Under the pieces are notes generated by a model that worked only from the letters and a program-made list of their open reading frames with translations, was not told where the DNA came from and made no database searches. Position numbers and translations under genes: made by a program. 64,000 bases of DNA from Melissococcus plutonius ATCC 35311 (GTDB lineage: Bacteria > Bacillota > Bacilli > Lactobacillales > Enterococcaceae): positions 1-64,000 of the forward strand of contig NC_015516.1 of NCBI RefSeq assembly GCF_000270185.1, in the 5' to 3' direction. Shown here piece by piece: positions 53,207 to 62,747 of this stretch (position 1 is its first letter; each line of letters begins with the position of its first letter).

Positions 53207-53252
53207 GAATTAGAAGAAAAATCGAAAGTTTTTCTTTCTAATTCTTCTTTTT
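53207..53252 (+). terminator. Terminator after the zinc operon
   Basis: GAATTAGAAG (53207-53216) and following A's pair with TTTTTCTTTCTAATTC (about 53228-53243) with one bulge, then a T-run. Confidence 0.75.
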
Positions 53253-53354
53253 TTATATAAACAGCGAACAATTTTTTTCAAAATAGAAAAAATACTCGAA
53301 TTTTAAGAAAAAAAACTTTATAATAAAGAGCAATAGAAAAAAGGAGTGATAGAT

Positions 53355-54176
53355 TTGAAAATTCGCAGAAGTGAACGACTGATAGATATGACGCAATATC
53401 TATTGAATCACCCTAATACACTCATTTCATTAACTTATTTCGCTGAACGCTATTATTCTGCTAAATCATCAATTAGCGAAGATTTAGCAATTATTAAAAA
53501 AACGTTTAATGAACGTGATATAGGGATGTTAGAAACAATTTCCGGGGCAGCAGGCGGTGTTCAATTTATTCCCAAGATTTCTTATGAAGATGCTAAAGAA
53601 ATCATTTTAGAATTATGTAACAGGTTATCAGAACAAAATCGTCTATTACCTGGTGGTTATGTTTATTTATCTGATTTACTAGGTGAATCAGAATTATTAC
53701 GTCAAGTAGGTCGCATTATTTCATCAAAATACTTAGGAAAATCTATTGATGCGGTCATGACTGTTGCAACAAAGGGAGTACCGATTGCCCAGGCAGTATC
53801 CTATTATTTAAATGTACCATTTGTTATCGTACGCAGGGATTCCAAGATAACAGAGGGATCTACTGTTAGTGTAAATTATGTTTCTGGTTCATCCGAGCGG
53901 ATTGAAAAAATGGAATTATCAAAACGTAGCTTGAAACGTGGATCAAGAGTGTTAGTTGTAGATGATTTCATGAAAGGAGGCGGAACTGTGAATGGAATGA
54001 AGAGCATGATTGAAGAATTTGAAGCTGAACTTGTTGGAATCACCGTATTTGCTGAATCTAAATTTAATGGTCAACGTGCCATTAACAATGAATATACGTC
54101 GCTTTTATACGTGAAAGATGTAGATACCCATACAAAAACAATTAATGTGGTTCCTGGCAATTATTTTTCTGAATAA
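53355..54176 (+). CDS. purR: Purine operon repressor PurR
   Basis: PurR binds PurBoxes and responds to PRPP, using a phosphoribosyltransferase fold. The 273 residues begin with a winged helix (KIRRSERLIDMTQYLLNHP) and SAKSSISEDLAII near 35. The PRPP motif VLVVDDFMKGGGT is near 200. I start at TTG 53355, giving a sequence that aligns with B. subtilis PurR; GTG 53346 overlaps the GGAG site. No purine biosynthesis operon lies next to it. Confidence 0.93.
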   Translation: MKIRRSERLIDMTQYLLNHPNTLISLTYFAERYYSAKSSISEDLAIIKKTFNERDIGMLETISGAAGGVQFIPKISYEDAKEIILELCNRLSEQNRLLPGGYVYLSDLLGESELLRQVGRIISSKYLGKSIDAVMTVATKGVPIAQAVSYYLNVPFVIVRRDSKITEGSTVSVNYVSGSSERIEKMELSKRSLKRGSRVLVVDDFMKGGGTVNGMKSMIEEFEAELVGITVFAESKFNGQRAINNEYTSLLYVKDVDTHTKTINVVPGNYFSE

Positions 54177-54307
54177 TTTTATTTATAGATAAATTCTTTC
54201 AAAAAATTAACGAAAAGATTATTCATTTTGTTAATTTTATTTCAATATGTATTTGACAATTGCAAATAGGAATGAGAAAATATAAAAGTAAAAATTAAAT
54301 AGAATAC

Positions 54308-54397
54308 CGTCACAAGGGGGAGCCTGATGAGGCTGAGAATGAGAAGACTCTAAACCCTAGAACCTGTTACGTTAGTACGTGCGTAGGAATTGTGATG
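54308..54397 (+). promoter_or_regulatory. TPP (thi-box) riboswitch aptamer
   Basis: The conserved elements are all present: GGGGGAGCCTGATGAGGCTGAGA split around 54316-54338, ACCCTAGAACCTG (54354-54366), and GTACGTGCGTAGGAA (54376-54389). P1 is formed by CACAA and TTGTG. It lies directly before a thiamine transporter gene. Confidence 0.95.
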
Positions 54398-54412
54398 GAG
54401 TAGATAATATTG

Positions 54413-54460
54413 CTCCTCCTTTGATGAATGGTTTATTCTATACATAGGAGGAGTTTTTTT
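54413..54460 (+). promoter_or_regulatory. Expression platform of the TPP riboswitch
   Basis: CTCCTCCT (54413-54420) can pair with AGGAGGAG (54446-54453). That right arm is also the thiT ribosome site, six bases before the TTG start, and a T-run follows. So one helix can end transcription and block translation. An alternative pairing GGAG (54397-54400) with CTCC (54413-54416) could free it. Confidence 0.75.
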
Positions 54461-55062
54461 TGACAAGGAAATTAGATTTAGGTGTTTGGATAGAAGGCAC
54501 GATTATTGCTGCTATGGCAATGGCTTTGTCATTTATTCCCATTCAAACAGCAAATGCATCATTTGACCTATCTTTAGGATTGGTGCCTTTAGCGCTATAT
54601 TCCTATCGACGTGGCGTACTGCCAGGAATGACTGCTGGATTTATTTGGGGTTTATTAAATATTGTTTTAGGTAATGCAATGAAAAATTTTATTTCTGTCC
54701 CACAGATTATTTTTGAATATCCCTTTGCTTTTGCTTTTGGTGGAATGGGTGGTATTTTTTCTAGACAAATAAAAAATACTATTGAATTGAAGCAGATGAC
54801 AAAAGCCAGCTGTTTTGTTATTCTTGGTGGTATAACTGCTGCATTTTCTAGATGGTTTTGGCATTTTTTGGCAGGCGTATTTGTTTGGGGAATGTACGCA
54901 CCGAAAGGCATGAGTCCTTATTGGTATTCATTTATCATTAATGGAACTAGTGGAGTAGCAAATGCTATTTATATCTGTATTGTTTTAGTTATCCTAGTAA
55001 GAGTAGCGCCACAATTGTTCTTACCTAAAAAAACACATTCAATGATAGAAAACTATAAATGA
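54460..55062 (+). CDS. thiT: Thiamine ECF transporter S component ThiT
   Basis: ThiT binds thiamine in the membrane and docks on a shared ECF energy module encoded elsewhere. The 200 residues are mostly membrane helices. LGVWIEGTIIAAMAMALSFIP near the start and WRFWHFLAGVFVWG-like AFSRWFWHFLAGVFVW near 130 are family typical. The TTG start sits six bases behind AGGAGGAG and is controlled by the TPP riboswitch. A long symmetric terminator follows. Confidence 0.93.
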   Translation: MTRKLDLGVWIEGTIIAAMAMALSFIPIQTANASFDLSLGLVPLALYSYRRGVLPGMTAGFIWGLLNIVLGNAMKNFISVPQIIFEYPFAFAFGGMGGIFSRQIKNTIELKQMTKASCFVILGGITAAFSRWFWHFLAGVFVWGMYAPKGMSPYWYSFIINGTSGVANAIYICIVLVILVRVAPQLFLPKKTHSMIENYK

Positions 55063-55100
55063 TTTTTAAATATTAGCTATTCTTCCCTTTAATATAGTAG

Positions 55101-55144
55101 ATAATAAAACATCGAATGAAATATTTCATTCGATGTTTTATTAT
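55101..55144. terminator. Bidirectional terminator after thiT
   Basis: Perfect 44-base palindrome (22-base arms, core ATTTCATTCGATG). A-rich and T-rich sides permit termination in both directions. The gap on to 55364 has no other gene. Confidence 0.85.
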
Positions 55145-55364
55145 TTTATATCTAGTGGATAGGAAGAAAAGAAAAATATTTGGATAAACAAAAATAATCC
55201 ATTATAAAAAATACACAATTTCTTAAAAGTTAATTATCCTAATAGAATTTGCTGTATAGGTTATCTAGTACAAAAAAGAAGCACAAGTAATTGAATGAAT
55301 AAGAAAATTAATATATAAATAATTTGTTTAACATTTTATTTTAAGATGATTCATTTTTTGAAAA

Positions 55365-55730
55365 TTAGTTAATCTGATAAGCTGAATCTTTTGCTAATGT
55401 GCTCACTTTCATGATGTGATCAACAAGAATCATACAAATCTGTTGAGGATTATTCTGTAATTTAAGCATAATGGAATTAGTAATATTTTTTGAAACAATC
55501 CAACCAGAAACAGTTTCAAATTCCTGATCAAGAGGTGATTCTTTTAATTGAAGGACAACTAAAGACTTTTGAATACAGGCTAATTGTAATTTTTGTAAAA
55601 TAGCTTCTCTTTCTTGTTCTTCTTGTATTTTCTCTTTTGAATCCTCTAGAAATGTTGAAAAGAAATTTTGTGAAGATTGGAAAATTAATTTTTTGATATT
55701 TTGAATTTTTGTTTTATAATTATTCTCCAA
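55365..55730 (-). CDS. Small hypothetical protein
   Basis: 121 residues, not recognised. The N-terminal half is helical and charged (KIQNIKKLIFQ, EEQEREAILQK), suggesting a coiled coil; no membrane segment or signal peptide is seen. Read on the minus strand, AAAGGAGGG lies ten bases ahead of a TTG start, a strong ribosome site that supports the gene. Neighbours are thiT and a C39-like peptidase, both on the plus strand, so it stands alone. Function unknown. Confidence 0.6.
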   Translation of the reverse strand: MENNYKTKIQNIKKLIFQSSQNFFSTFLEDSKEKIQEEQEREAILQKLQLACIQKSLVVLQLKESPLDQEFETVSGWIVSKNITNSIMLKLQNNPQQICMILVDHIMKVSTLAKDSAYQIN

Positions 55731-56010
55731 TATTCTTCACCCTCCTTTATAGGTATACTGTAATCTGATTTCAGCTAATAATCAAGTTGTTTCTATTCTA
55801 ACGAATATTAAAAAATAATTCAAGAAATCTCAACTTTAATTTACAATAAGGTATAAATTACTATTTTTTTATAAAAAATAGTAATAGTTTTATTGATTGA
55901 TTAAAATTTAATAAAAGTTAAAAAACTTATGTAAATTTTTTGTTATTCATGGTTTAATAGAAATAGGATATCCATATAAAATATTAATTTTCTCAATGAA
56001 TGAAAAGGAT
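55731..56010. other. AT-rich divergent intergenic region
   Basis: Upstream region of the minus-strand hypothetical gene and the C39-like peptidase gene. No clear promoter or operator was identified. Confidence 0.4.
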
Positions 56011-56023
56011 TGATAGGAGATTT

Positions 56024-56776
56024 ATGAATAAGAAGAAAAAATTTTTTTCTAAATGTCTTACACTTTTACTTTTAATTTTTCTTCTATTTTTTGGTATTAG
56101 GTTTTTGATAAAATCAGGATTAAAAGAAGACACAGCTAAAAATATAGCAACAAAAGATAAGATAACAATAAAGAAAAAATATTCGAATAAAGTAGAAAAA
56201 CCAAAAAAATTGATCTATTCAGAAATAGTAAATCAGGAAATTCAGCAAAATAAATTACAAGGACACTTGGAAATTCCATTATACCTACAAACAGATAAGA
56301 AGTGGAAACAGCTGAGCTATGGTACTAATAACGGACAAAAAGATAATACAATAGAATTTAACGGGTGTGCATTGACTTCACTAGCTATGATTACTTCATT
56401 TTTAGACAAAAAATTAGTGACACCGGCAGATATTCTTCAATGGGCTGGCAATAACTATTTTGTTGATGGACAAGGTACTTCTTGGAATATCTTCTCAGAT
56501 TATGCTCAATTCAAAGGATATACTTTTGAAAATTTAGGTGTGAATATAGCAGCAGTTAAAGAGCATTTAAATGTAAAACATCCAATAATTGTTTCAGTTA
56601 AACCGGGTACCTTTACAAGAACAGGTCATATTATGGTTATAAGTGGGACATCAGAAGATCAATTTTGGATCAATGATCCAAATGATTCAGAGCAAAAAAG
56701 GCATTCAATTCGAAAATATACGTCGGAAGAATTGCTTGAAAATGCTGTGAATTTCTGGGCAATTTATACATCATAA
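56024..56776 (+). CDS. Secreted or anchored C39-like cysteine peptidase family protein
   Basis: 250 residues with a basic start and one hydrophobic segment (LTLLLLIFLLFFGIRFLI), a signal peptide or anchor. The papain-like C39 core follows: FNGCALTSLAMI with the likely catalytic Cys near residue 119, RTGHIMVISG with the His near 206, and WINDPND with the Asp. Proteins of this type are extracellular in enterococci; substrates are unknown. AGGAG lies just before ATG 56024. The earlier in-frame ATG at 56000 has no ribosome site. Confidence 0.8.
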   Translation: MNKKKKFFSKCLTLLLLIFLLFFGIRFLIKSGLKEDTAKNIATKDKITIKKKYSNKVEKPKKLIYSEIVNQEIQQNKLQGHLEIPLYLQTDKKWKQLSYGTNNGQKDNTIEFNGCALTSLAMITSFLDKKLVTPADILQWAGNNYFVDGQGTSWNIFSDYAQFKGYTFENLGVNIAAVKEHLNVKHPIIVSVKPGTFTRTGHIMVISGTSEDQFWINDPNDSEQKRHSIRKYTSEELLENAVNFWAIYTS

Positions 56777-56811
56777 AAAACAATAATTCTTAATTGGTCT
56801 TATATTAATAG

Positions 56812-56860
56812 TCTTTAGTTATCCAATAAAAAATCGGATAGTTAAAGATCTTTTTTCTTT
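56812..56860 (+). terminator. Terminator after the C39-like gene
   Basis: TCTTTAGTTATCC (56812-56824) pairs with GGATAGTTAAAGA (56836-56848) including two G-T pairs, then a long T-run. Confidence 0.7.
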
Positions 56861-57036
56861 TTTAAATCAAGTTTTATTTTTTTTGACTTCTTTTATATAG
56901 TTATTTCAGAACTCAAGCTTTTTTCGTTAGATAAATTAGTTAAAGCATGAGAAAATAAAAATAAGTAGTTTTGGCTTATTTTTGAAAAAAAACTATTTTT
57001 GGTCACTCAGTTGTAAGGTAGTTAGGAGGTTAAAAT

Positions 57037-59265
57037 GTGCAACCATTTCTATTAGAATTAACAGATATTGGCAATAAAGCACCAGAATATATTGAAACAA
57101 TCTTTACATTGAGCAATGGGCATATTGGCGTACGAGCTTCCATGCCAATAAAACAAAAGAATAACAATGGCAATCCAGGAACCTTTGTCAACGGCTTCTA
57201 TGATATTCAACCGATCATCTATGGTGAATGGGTTTATGGCTCTGCTAAAAGTCATCAAACCATCGTAAAATTACCATCATTACGAGAGATTGTCTTGATA
57301 ATAGATGGCAAACGTTCTGATGAAGAAAATTGGTTGATTGAAAGAGAAACATTTGAGTTAAATCTCTTGACCGGTAGTTTAAATGAAAGCTATAAAATTG
57401 AGATAACGAATGATCGAATATTTCACTTAATGATTGAGTCATTTGTTTCACTTGAACAACAAGAAATTTTTGTTAGTCAGTATAGTGTGAAGGCAGCTAA
57501 TTTTATCGGTAAGTTGACAATTGAACGTAATTTACATGTTAAAAAATTATCAGAAATGAATGTTAAGACAAGCGAAACGCCAGACCCACGTGTAGCAAAA
57601 TCAATTAGTCAACTTAGTACAAGTCATCTATCAAAGCATGTTGCAAAAATAACAACACAATTTAGTAATCAATCACTTCTATTATTTCAAGGAGAACAAA
57701 CAGTAACAGATAAATATTTAAAAGATCCACTGCTTTCTACAACAAATCTAGAGATACAACCTGAAAAAATAACAACCACTATCAGCTATGTTGGTGTTTC
57801 ATCTTTTTTTAATCAGGTAGAAGTTACAGATGAAGAAGTTAAAAAATTTGAAAATTTATTTGACAAAATCGATTATCATCAATTAATGAAAAGACAAAAA
57901 GAACAGTTAACAGATTTTTGGGAAACAAGTGATATTCAGATAACTGGGAATGAAAACTTGCAAAAAGGATTGCGTTTTAATTTATTTCAATTATTTCAAA
58001 ATGCTGGCAGAGACGGAAAAACAAGTTTACCTGCAAAAGGATTAACGGGTGAAGGATATGAAGGTCATTACTTTTGGGATACAGAAGTTTATATGCTGCC
58101 ATTCTTTATTTATACCCAGCCTGATGTTGCTCGTCAGTTGTTACGTTATCGTTGTCATATTCTTCCAAATGCGCAACAACGAGCAAGGGTAATGAATCAA
58201 AAGTCAGGTGCCTTATTTGCTTGGCGAACAATCAATGGAGATGAAGTAAGTGCCTATTTTCCTGCAGGAACTGCACAGGTTCATATTAATGCAGATATTA
58301 GTTATGCTTTTCAATTGTATGAAATTGTTACTGGTGATTATGAATTTATTAAAGATGAAGGCGCTGAAGTTATTTTTGAAACAGCACGCTTTTGGCTATC
58401 CTACGGTGAGTGGATTTTAAAAGATGGAAAAGAATATTTTTATATTAATGAAGTCACTGGACCTGACGAATATACTGCATTGGTCAATAATAATTATTAT
58501 ACAAATAAAATGGCACAAAATAATTTAAATTATGGAATCAAATTAGCTAAAAGGTACGCTGGACGAATTGATGAAAGTGAACAAGTACTTTGGGAAAAAG
58601 CTGCAAAAAAGATGTATTTTCCTTATGATGAAGACAAACAATTGATTCGTCAAGATGATTCATTTTTTGATAAGGCAATCTGGCCATTTGATGGAACTCC
58701 CAAAGAAAATTATCCATTATTAATACATTATCATCCAATGATTCTATATAAATATCAAGTATGTAAACAACCTGATTCTTTAATGGCAGAGTTACTCTTT
58801 CCTCAAGATTATGACTTGGAACAGATAAAAAGAGATTATGATTATTATGAAAAAATTACTACGCATGACTCTTCTTTATCTTATGCTATATTTAGTATTC
58901 TAGCCAGTAGGATTAAGCAATCTGAAAAGGCATATCAATATTTTATGGATACAGCATTATTAGATTTAACTGATATCCATGGAAATGTAAAAGATGGTCT
59001 ACATGCTGCAAATCTTGGAGGAAGCTGGTTGAGTATGATTGTGGGATTTGCTGGTTTAGCTTTTATGCAAGATCGTTTATTATTAGAAAATAATTTGCCA
59101 GTTGAATTGACTGAGATGCGTTTTAAACTAAATGTAAGAGAGAATATTATTGAATTTCATTTGATAGAGAATAAAATACATGCCAATGTAAAGAAAAAAG
59201 GACAAGCATTAACAATTGAAGAACAAGAAAATAAGATTATTATCTGGTTTGCGGAAAAAGAATAA
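57037..59265 (+). CDS. GH65 disaccharide phosphorylase (maltose/kojibiose type)
   Basis: GH65 enzymes cleave alpha-linked disaccharides with phosphate to give beta-glucose 1-phosphate and glucose. The 742 residues have the N-terminal sandwich (TIFTLSNGHIGVRASM), the (alpha/alpha)6 barrel with GHYFWDTEVYMLPFF near residue 345 and the catalytic acid Glu472 in NEVTGPDEYT. The start is GTG 57037 with AGGAGG seven bases ahead; an overlapping ATG at 57035 is out of frame. No beta-phosphoglucomutase or sugar transporter gene adjoins it. Exact substrate not determined. Confidence 0.9.
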   Translation: MQPFLLELTDIGNKAPEYIETIFTLSNGHIGVRASMPIKQKNNNGNPGTFVNGFYDIQPIIYGEWVYGSAKSHQTIVKLPSLREIVLIIDGKRSDEENWLIERETFELNLLTGSLNESYKIEITNDRIFHLMIESFVSLEQQEIFVSQYSVKAANFIGKLTIERNLHVKKLSEMNVKTSETPDPRVAKSISQLSTSHLSKHVAKITTQFSNQSLLLFQGEQTVTDKYLKDPLLSTTNLEIQPEKITTTISYVGVSSFFNQVEVTDEEVKKFENLFDKIDYHQLMKRQKEQLTDFWETSDIQITGNENLQKGLRFNLFQLFQNAGRDGKTSLPAKGLTGEGYEGHYFWDTEVYMLPFFIYTQPDVARQLLRYRCHILPNAQQRARVMNQKSGALFAWRTINGDEVSAYFPAGTAQVHINADISYAFQLYEIVTGDYEFIKDEGAEVIFETARFWLSYGEWILKDGKEYFYINEVTGPDEYTALVNNNYYTNKMAQNNLNYGIKLAKRYAGRIDESEQVLWEKAAKKMYFPYDEDKQLIRQDDSFFDKAIWPFDGTPKENYPLLIHYHPMILYKYQVCKQPDSLMAELLFPQDYDLEQIKRDYDYYEKITTHDSSLSYAIFSILASRIKQSEKAYQYFMDTALLDLTDIHGNVKDGLHAANLGGSWLSMIVGFAGLAFMQDRLLLENNLPVELTEMRFKLNVRENIIEFHLIENKIHANVKKKGQALTIEEQENKIIIWFAEKE

Positions 59266-59396
59266 CTATGTTGCTTTAAAGAATCAAGTGAGCGATTTTA
59301 TTTATTAGTTATTTAAAAACAACAGCTAGTATAACTAGATTGAATTTGCTACAATGGGAAAGAATGAAAATTATTTGATAAAGGAGAGAATAAAGA

Positions 59397-59960
59397 ATGA
59401 TTGCAGCAAGTGATTTAAGAGCAGGAATGACCTTTGAACAAGATGGCAAGTTAATTAAGGTATTAGAATCAAGCCATCATAAACCCGGCAAGGGAAATAC
59501 TGTTATGCGGATGAAGTTAAGAGACGTACGTTCAGGTGCAACCTATGATACTACAATGAGACCGGATGAAAAGGTCCAAAAGGCACACATTGACACAAAA
59601 CCTGTTCAATTTATATATATACAAGACAATGTAGCGAATTTTATGGATCTTGAAACATATGAACAATACGAAGTACCTACTGATTTAATCGAAAATGAAC
59701 TAAAATATATGCTTGAGAATATGGAAGTAAAAATTCAATTTTATGGTACTGAAGTTATTGGCTTAACTTTACCAACAACTGTAACTTTACGAGTAGTTGA
59801 TACACAACCTTCAATTAAAGGAGCAACTGTGACTGGTTCAGGCAAACCAGCTACCATGGAAACAGGGTTAGTCGTTAACGTACCAGATTTTATTGAGAAT
59901 GATGAATTATTAGAAATTAATACACAAGAAGGTACTTATTTAAAACGTGCCAATAAATAA
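59397..59960 (+). CDS. efp: Elongation factor P
   Basis: EF-P rescues ribosomes stalled on polyproline. The 187 residues have three beta-barrel domains. Domain I has [15 protein letters not shown] with the conserved Lys32 at its tip, and domain III has [15 protein letters not shown] near 147 and the ending [10 protein letters not shown]. The ribosome site AAAGGAG precedes the ATG. An extended -10 (TGCTACAAT) lies at 59347-59355. It is transcribed alone. Confidence 0.97.
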   Translation: MIAASDLRAGMTFEQDGKLIKVLESSHHKPGKGNTVMRMKLRDVRSGATYDTTMRPDEKVQKAHIDTKPVQFIYIQDNVANFMDLETYEQYEVPTDLIENELKYMLENMEVKIQFYGTEVIGLTLPTTVTLRVVDTQPSIKGATVTGSGKPATMETGLVVNVPDFIENDELLEINTQEGTYLKRANK

Positions 59961-59972
59961 AACAAAACAAAT

Positions 59973-60002
59973 GGCATGAGAGTTTTCTCATGCCTAATTT
60001 TT
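59973..60002 (+). terminator. Terminator after efp
   Basis: GGCATGAGA (59973-59981) pairs with TCTCATGCC (59986-59994), then TAATTTTTA. Confidence 0.85.
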
Positions 60003-60178
60003 ATATTTATAGTTAAAGGTCTTTTCAATTATATAGATTTTAATAAAAATCTATATTTTATATATTGAATAAACTTTGATAATATCTTGAAAATTATTGA
60101 CTATTTTTATCTTTTCATTCAGAGCCCTTTTTACTCAAATGATTTATCAAATAATGCTAAAGAAGGAGTTGAGACATT

Positions 60179-60652
60179 TTGAAGCATCTTTTATTTGTTT
60201 GTCTAGGAAATATTTGTCGTTCACCTATGGCTGAAGCGGTATTGAGGGAAAAAATTAAGCAAAAAGGTCTGTCCAATAAATTAAGTGTTTCCTCTGCCGC
60301 TACGAGTAGTTGGGAAGTAGGAAATATTCCACATCGAGGAACACGTAATATTTTGGATAAACAACATATTTCTTATGAAAAAATGCGTGCAAGACAAATT
60401 ACAAAAAATGATTTTGATTATTATGATTGGATTATTGGTATGGATAATTCAAATATAGAAGACTTAACACAATTAGCATCAGCCGACCAACGTAAGAAGG
60501 TTCACTTATTTATGGAACCTATTGAGGGCGAAGAAAGTTTAGAAGTTCCTGATCCATATTATACAGGAAATTTTAATCAGACGTTTCAAATGGTTGATAA
60601 GGGAACAGATGCCTGGCTTAATAAAATAAAACCACAACTTGAAGATGAATGA
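60179..60652 (+). CDS. Low-molecular-weight protein tyrosine phosphatase
   Basis: Removes phosphate from tyrosine (possibly arginine) residues. The 157 residues carry the CX5R loop FVCLGNICRSP with nucleophile Cys8 and Arg14, and EVPDPYYTG with the acid Asp near residue 122. The start is TTG 60179, with AAGGAG ten bases upstream. It is a stand-alone gene; whether it acts on tyrosine or arginine phosphate is not clear from sequence. Confidence 0.93.
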   Translation: MKHLLFVCLGNICRSPMAEAVLREKIKQKGLSNKLSVSSAATSSWEVGNIPHRGTRNILDKQHISYEKMRARQITKNDFDYYDWIIGMDNSNIEDLTQLASADQRKKVHLFMEPIEGEESLEVPDPYYTGNFNQTFQMVDKGTDAWLNKIKPQLEDE

Positions 60653-60920
60653 GAAAAGAAAAAGGGTTATTTTAATAAATAAATGTATAAAATTAATTGA
60701 GCAGAATATGAAGAAATCAAAATGAAAATATCCTTATCTTTTGTTGCTCTTTACTTTTAATCATTGTTCAACCTACATTTTTATAAACAATGCTAGAATA
60801 TCAGAAAGTTTGCTTGATAAATAGATATAAGTATATCTGTTTACTTGTATGTAGAACCTAGCTTATCTTTTAGAATCTGTCTATTTTTGCTAAGCTTTTC
60901 ATTTATTAGTGAACAATGAT
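60653..60920. other. AT-rich gap without a gene
   Basis: Between the phosphatase gene and the sortase terminator. Nothing else supported. Confidence 0.4.
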
Positions 60921-60957
60921 AGATAAAAAGCTCTTTCAAGGTCAATTGAAAGAGCTT
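60921..60957 (-). terminator. Minus-strand terminator of the sortase gene
   Basis: AAGCTCTTTCAA (60928-60939) pairs with TTGAAAGAGCTT (60946-60957). On the minus strand a T-run follows. Confidence 0.8.
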
Positions 60958-61057
60958 AAACGATCAAAAGGAATTAAGGTATATTAATTCTTTGAAAAAT
61001 ACAATTTTATATAAAAGTATCTACAAAGGTTAACCTATTTATTTGGCTTGTAAAAAA

Positions 61058-61795
61058 TTATTCTACCCAACTTTTTAGTGTTCTTTGTTCTAATTGGAAA
61101 GCATCTAATATATCTTTTGAAGCTTGTTTTATAGGTGTAACAGCACTTAGTTTTCCTTGAACAGCAATTCGACTTGCTGCGTTTATATCACCACAAGTGA
61201 TTAATGTAATTAATTTTTGATTGGGAACATCATCAATTAATTCTACTTGGGTAGGAGAAACTTTTTTTATAAAGTCTATTTTATATGTATAAACTTTTTC
61301 TAGATCTGTAATATAGATGTTATCACCAATGGATGTTCGTTCAATTGGTGTAAATAGTACCCGTTCATCTTGTGTTCGGTGGCTGGCTAAAGAATAATTT
61401 CCTTCTCCCATTTTTTCATCTGCTTTCATGGTTCCTGCACCCTTTAACAAAGCAGCATTAGATAATCCCTTAAAAATAGGAAGGTTAACTTCAACACTTG
61501 GAATGGCAATTGATCCAATCATTGGTAATTTTTTATTTTCAAATTGAGCTTTTAAAACAGACTGATTACTTAAAGACTCAACTGATTTGAAATTAAATGG
61601 TTCCTTTTTTTGATTGTTCTTTTTAGCTTCTCGAGGAGTGATATGATTAATTGTATAAGCTTGGCTGTTTTTTCTAATTACCCAACCACGAATCTGATTA
61701 TTGAAAACTAAAATTAAGCCAATAGACAATAAAAAGAATAATAATATATTAGTTATCCAATTTTTCAATTTTCTTTTTTTGTTTTTAGTCATCAT
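61058..61795 (-). CDS. srtA: Class A sortase
   Basis: Housekeeping sortase that attaches LPXTG-type proteins to cell wall precursor. The 245 residues have one N-terminal membrane helix (WITNILLFFLLSIGLILVF) and the beta-barrel with catalytic His139 in SLASHRT, Cys201 in LITCGD and Arg209 in ASRIAVQG. AAGGAG lies seven bases before the ATG on the minus strand. It is divergent from the next gene and transcribed alone. Class A by sequence; substrate proteins are not in this window. Confidence 0.92.
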   Translation of the reverse strand: MMTKNKKRKLKNWITNILLFFLLSIGLILVFNNQIRGWVIRKNSQAYTINHITPREAKKNNQKKEPFNFKSVESLSNQSVLKAQFENKKLPMIGSIAIPSVEVNLPIFKGLSNAALLKGAGTMKADEKMGEGNYSLASHRTQDERVLFTPIERTSIGDNIYITDLEKVYTYKIDFIKKVSPTQVELIDDVPNQKLITLITCGDINAASRIAVQGKLSAVTPIKQASKDILDAFQLEQRTLKSWVE

Positions 61796-61985
61796 AAACT
61801 TCTCCTTTTTCTTCAGTTTAGCATAATTTAATAATATTGCCTATATAGGAAAAGAATTTAATAATTAAACAATTAATTTTATTACTTTTGTAATAAAATT
61901 TTAAATGAAAAGAAACGAGCATTTATTGGAAAATTATTGTAAAATGATAAATAGATGATGTTTATTTTTGTTAGGTGGTGGGAGA

Positions 61986-62747
61986 ATGACAGAGTTAATT
62001 TATGTACATGTTGATATAACAAGTAATGCAGTTTTGTCGAAGGGAATTACACGTTTGGATTTTGCCCGCTCTATCGTCCATCATCCACAGAATATTCTAT
62101 TATTAAACCCAGCTGCTGAAGAAGGCGAGTATGACATTTATACTGGCTTAAAAATGATTCGCGGAGAGGAAAAAGTAAATCAATATCTTTCAAAAGCAAA
62201 TAACCAAAAAATGAAAGAAGAAATTAAATGGATTGATTTCTCAGATATTACAATGTTAAAAGAATTAACTCCTCTTGAAATTTCTGAATTATTATATTTT
62301 GGTCATGTTAAAACAAGTTTGCATTCACCTTTCTTTTATAAACTACAAAATAACTTTGTGTTTTTTGAATTTGTGGATACTATGACTCGAATTTATTACC
62401 GATATATTGATGAATTCTTTAGAATTTTAGCAGATAAAATTACTCATGCTACTTTGAAAAGAGTAAATGATCGAAAAACCTTTTTTAGACGAAATACAAC
62501 TATTAAAAAATTAAACTTTGATCTATTGAAAGATATGAAAATTGTTTTACAAGAAGGAATTATATTCTGCTTTAGCTCAATGAAGATTAGTAATGATGAA
62601 TATCGTATTCCCATTTATTTGGTGGAAGATGCTATCTGGAAAACAAAGAATATTAGGTATCAGAATGATGCGATTATTGCTACACTTGTTTACGATATTT
62701 CTAAAAAAGATTGGCATATTGAACAAGACGTTAATTTTGAATCTTAA
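61986..62747 (+). CDS. Conserved hypothetical protein
   Basis: 253 residues, not recognised. It begins MTELIYVHVDITSN and is rich in aromatic and charged residues, with no signal peptide or membrane segment. FYKLQNNFVFFEFVD and YYRYIDEFFRIL form hydrophobic stretches near the middle. GGTGGGAGA lies just before ATG 61986; an in-frame TTG at 61968 overlaps it. It lies between srtA and rplM. Probably a cytoplasmic protein of enterococci; function unknown. Confidence 0.75.
   Translation: MTELIYVHVDITSNAVLSKGITRLDFARSIVHHPQNILLLNPAAEEGEYDIYTGLKMIRGEEKVNQYLSKANNQKMKEEIKWIDFSDITMLKELTPLEISELLYFGHVKTSLHSPFFYKLQNNFVFFEFVDTMTRIYYRYIDEFFRILADKITHATLKRVNDRKTFFRRNTTIKKLNFDLLKDMKIVLQEGIIFCFSSMKISNDEYRIPIYLVEDAIWKTKNIRYQNDAIIATLVYDISKKDWHIEQDVNFES

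Noticed and set aside
57035-57055. ATG at 57035 as the GH65 start
   Set aside because: It is out of frame and hits a stop after six codons; GTG 57037 gives the full enzyme.
57445-57460. TGTTTCACTTGAACAA as a fourth parS
   Set aside because: Several mismatches to the parS palindrome, and it lies inside the GH65 coding sequence.
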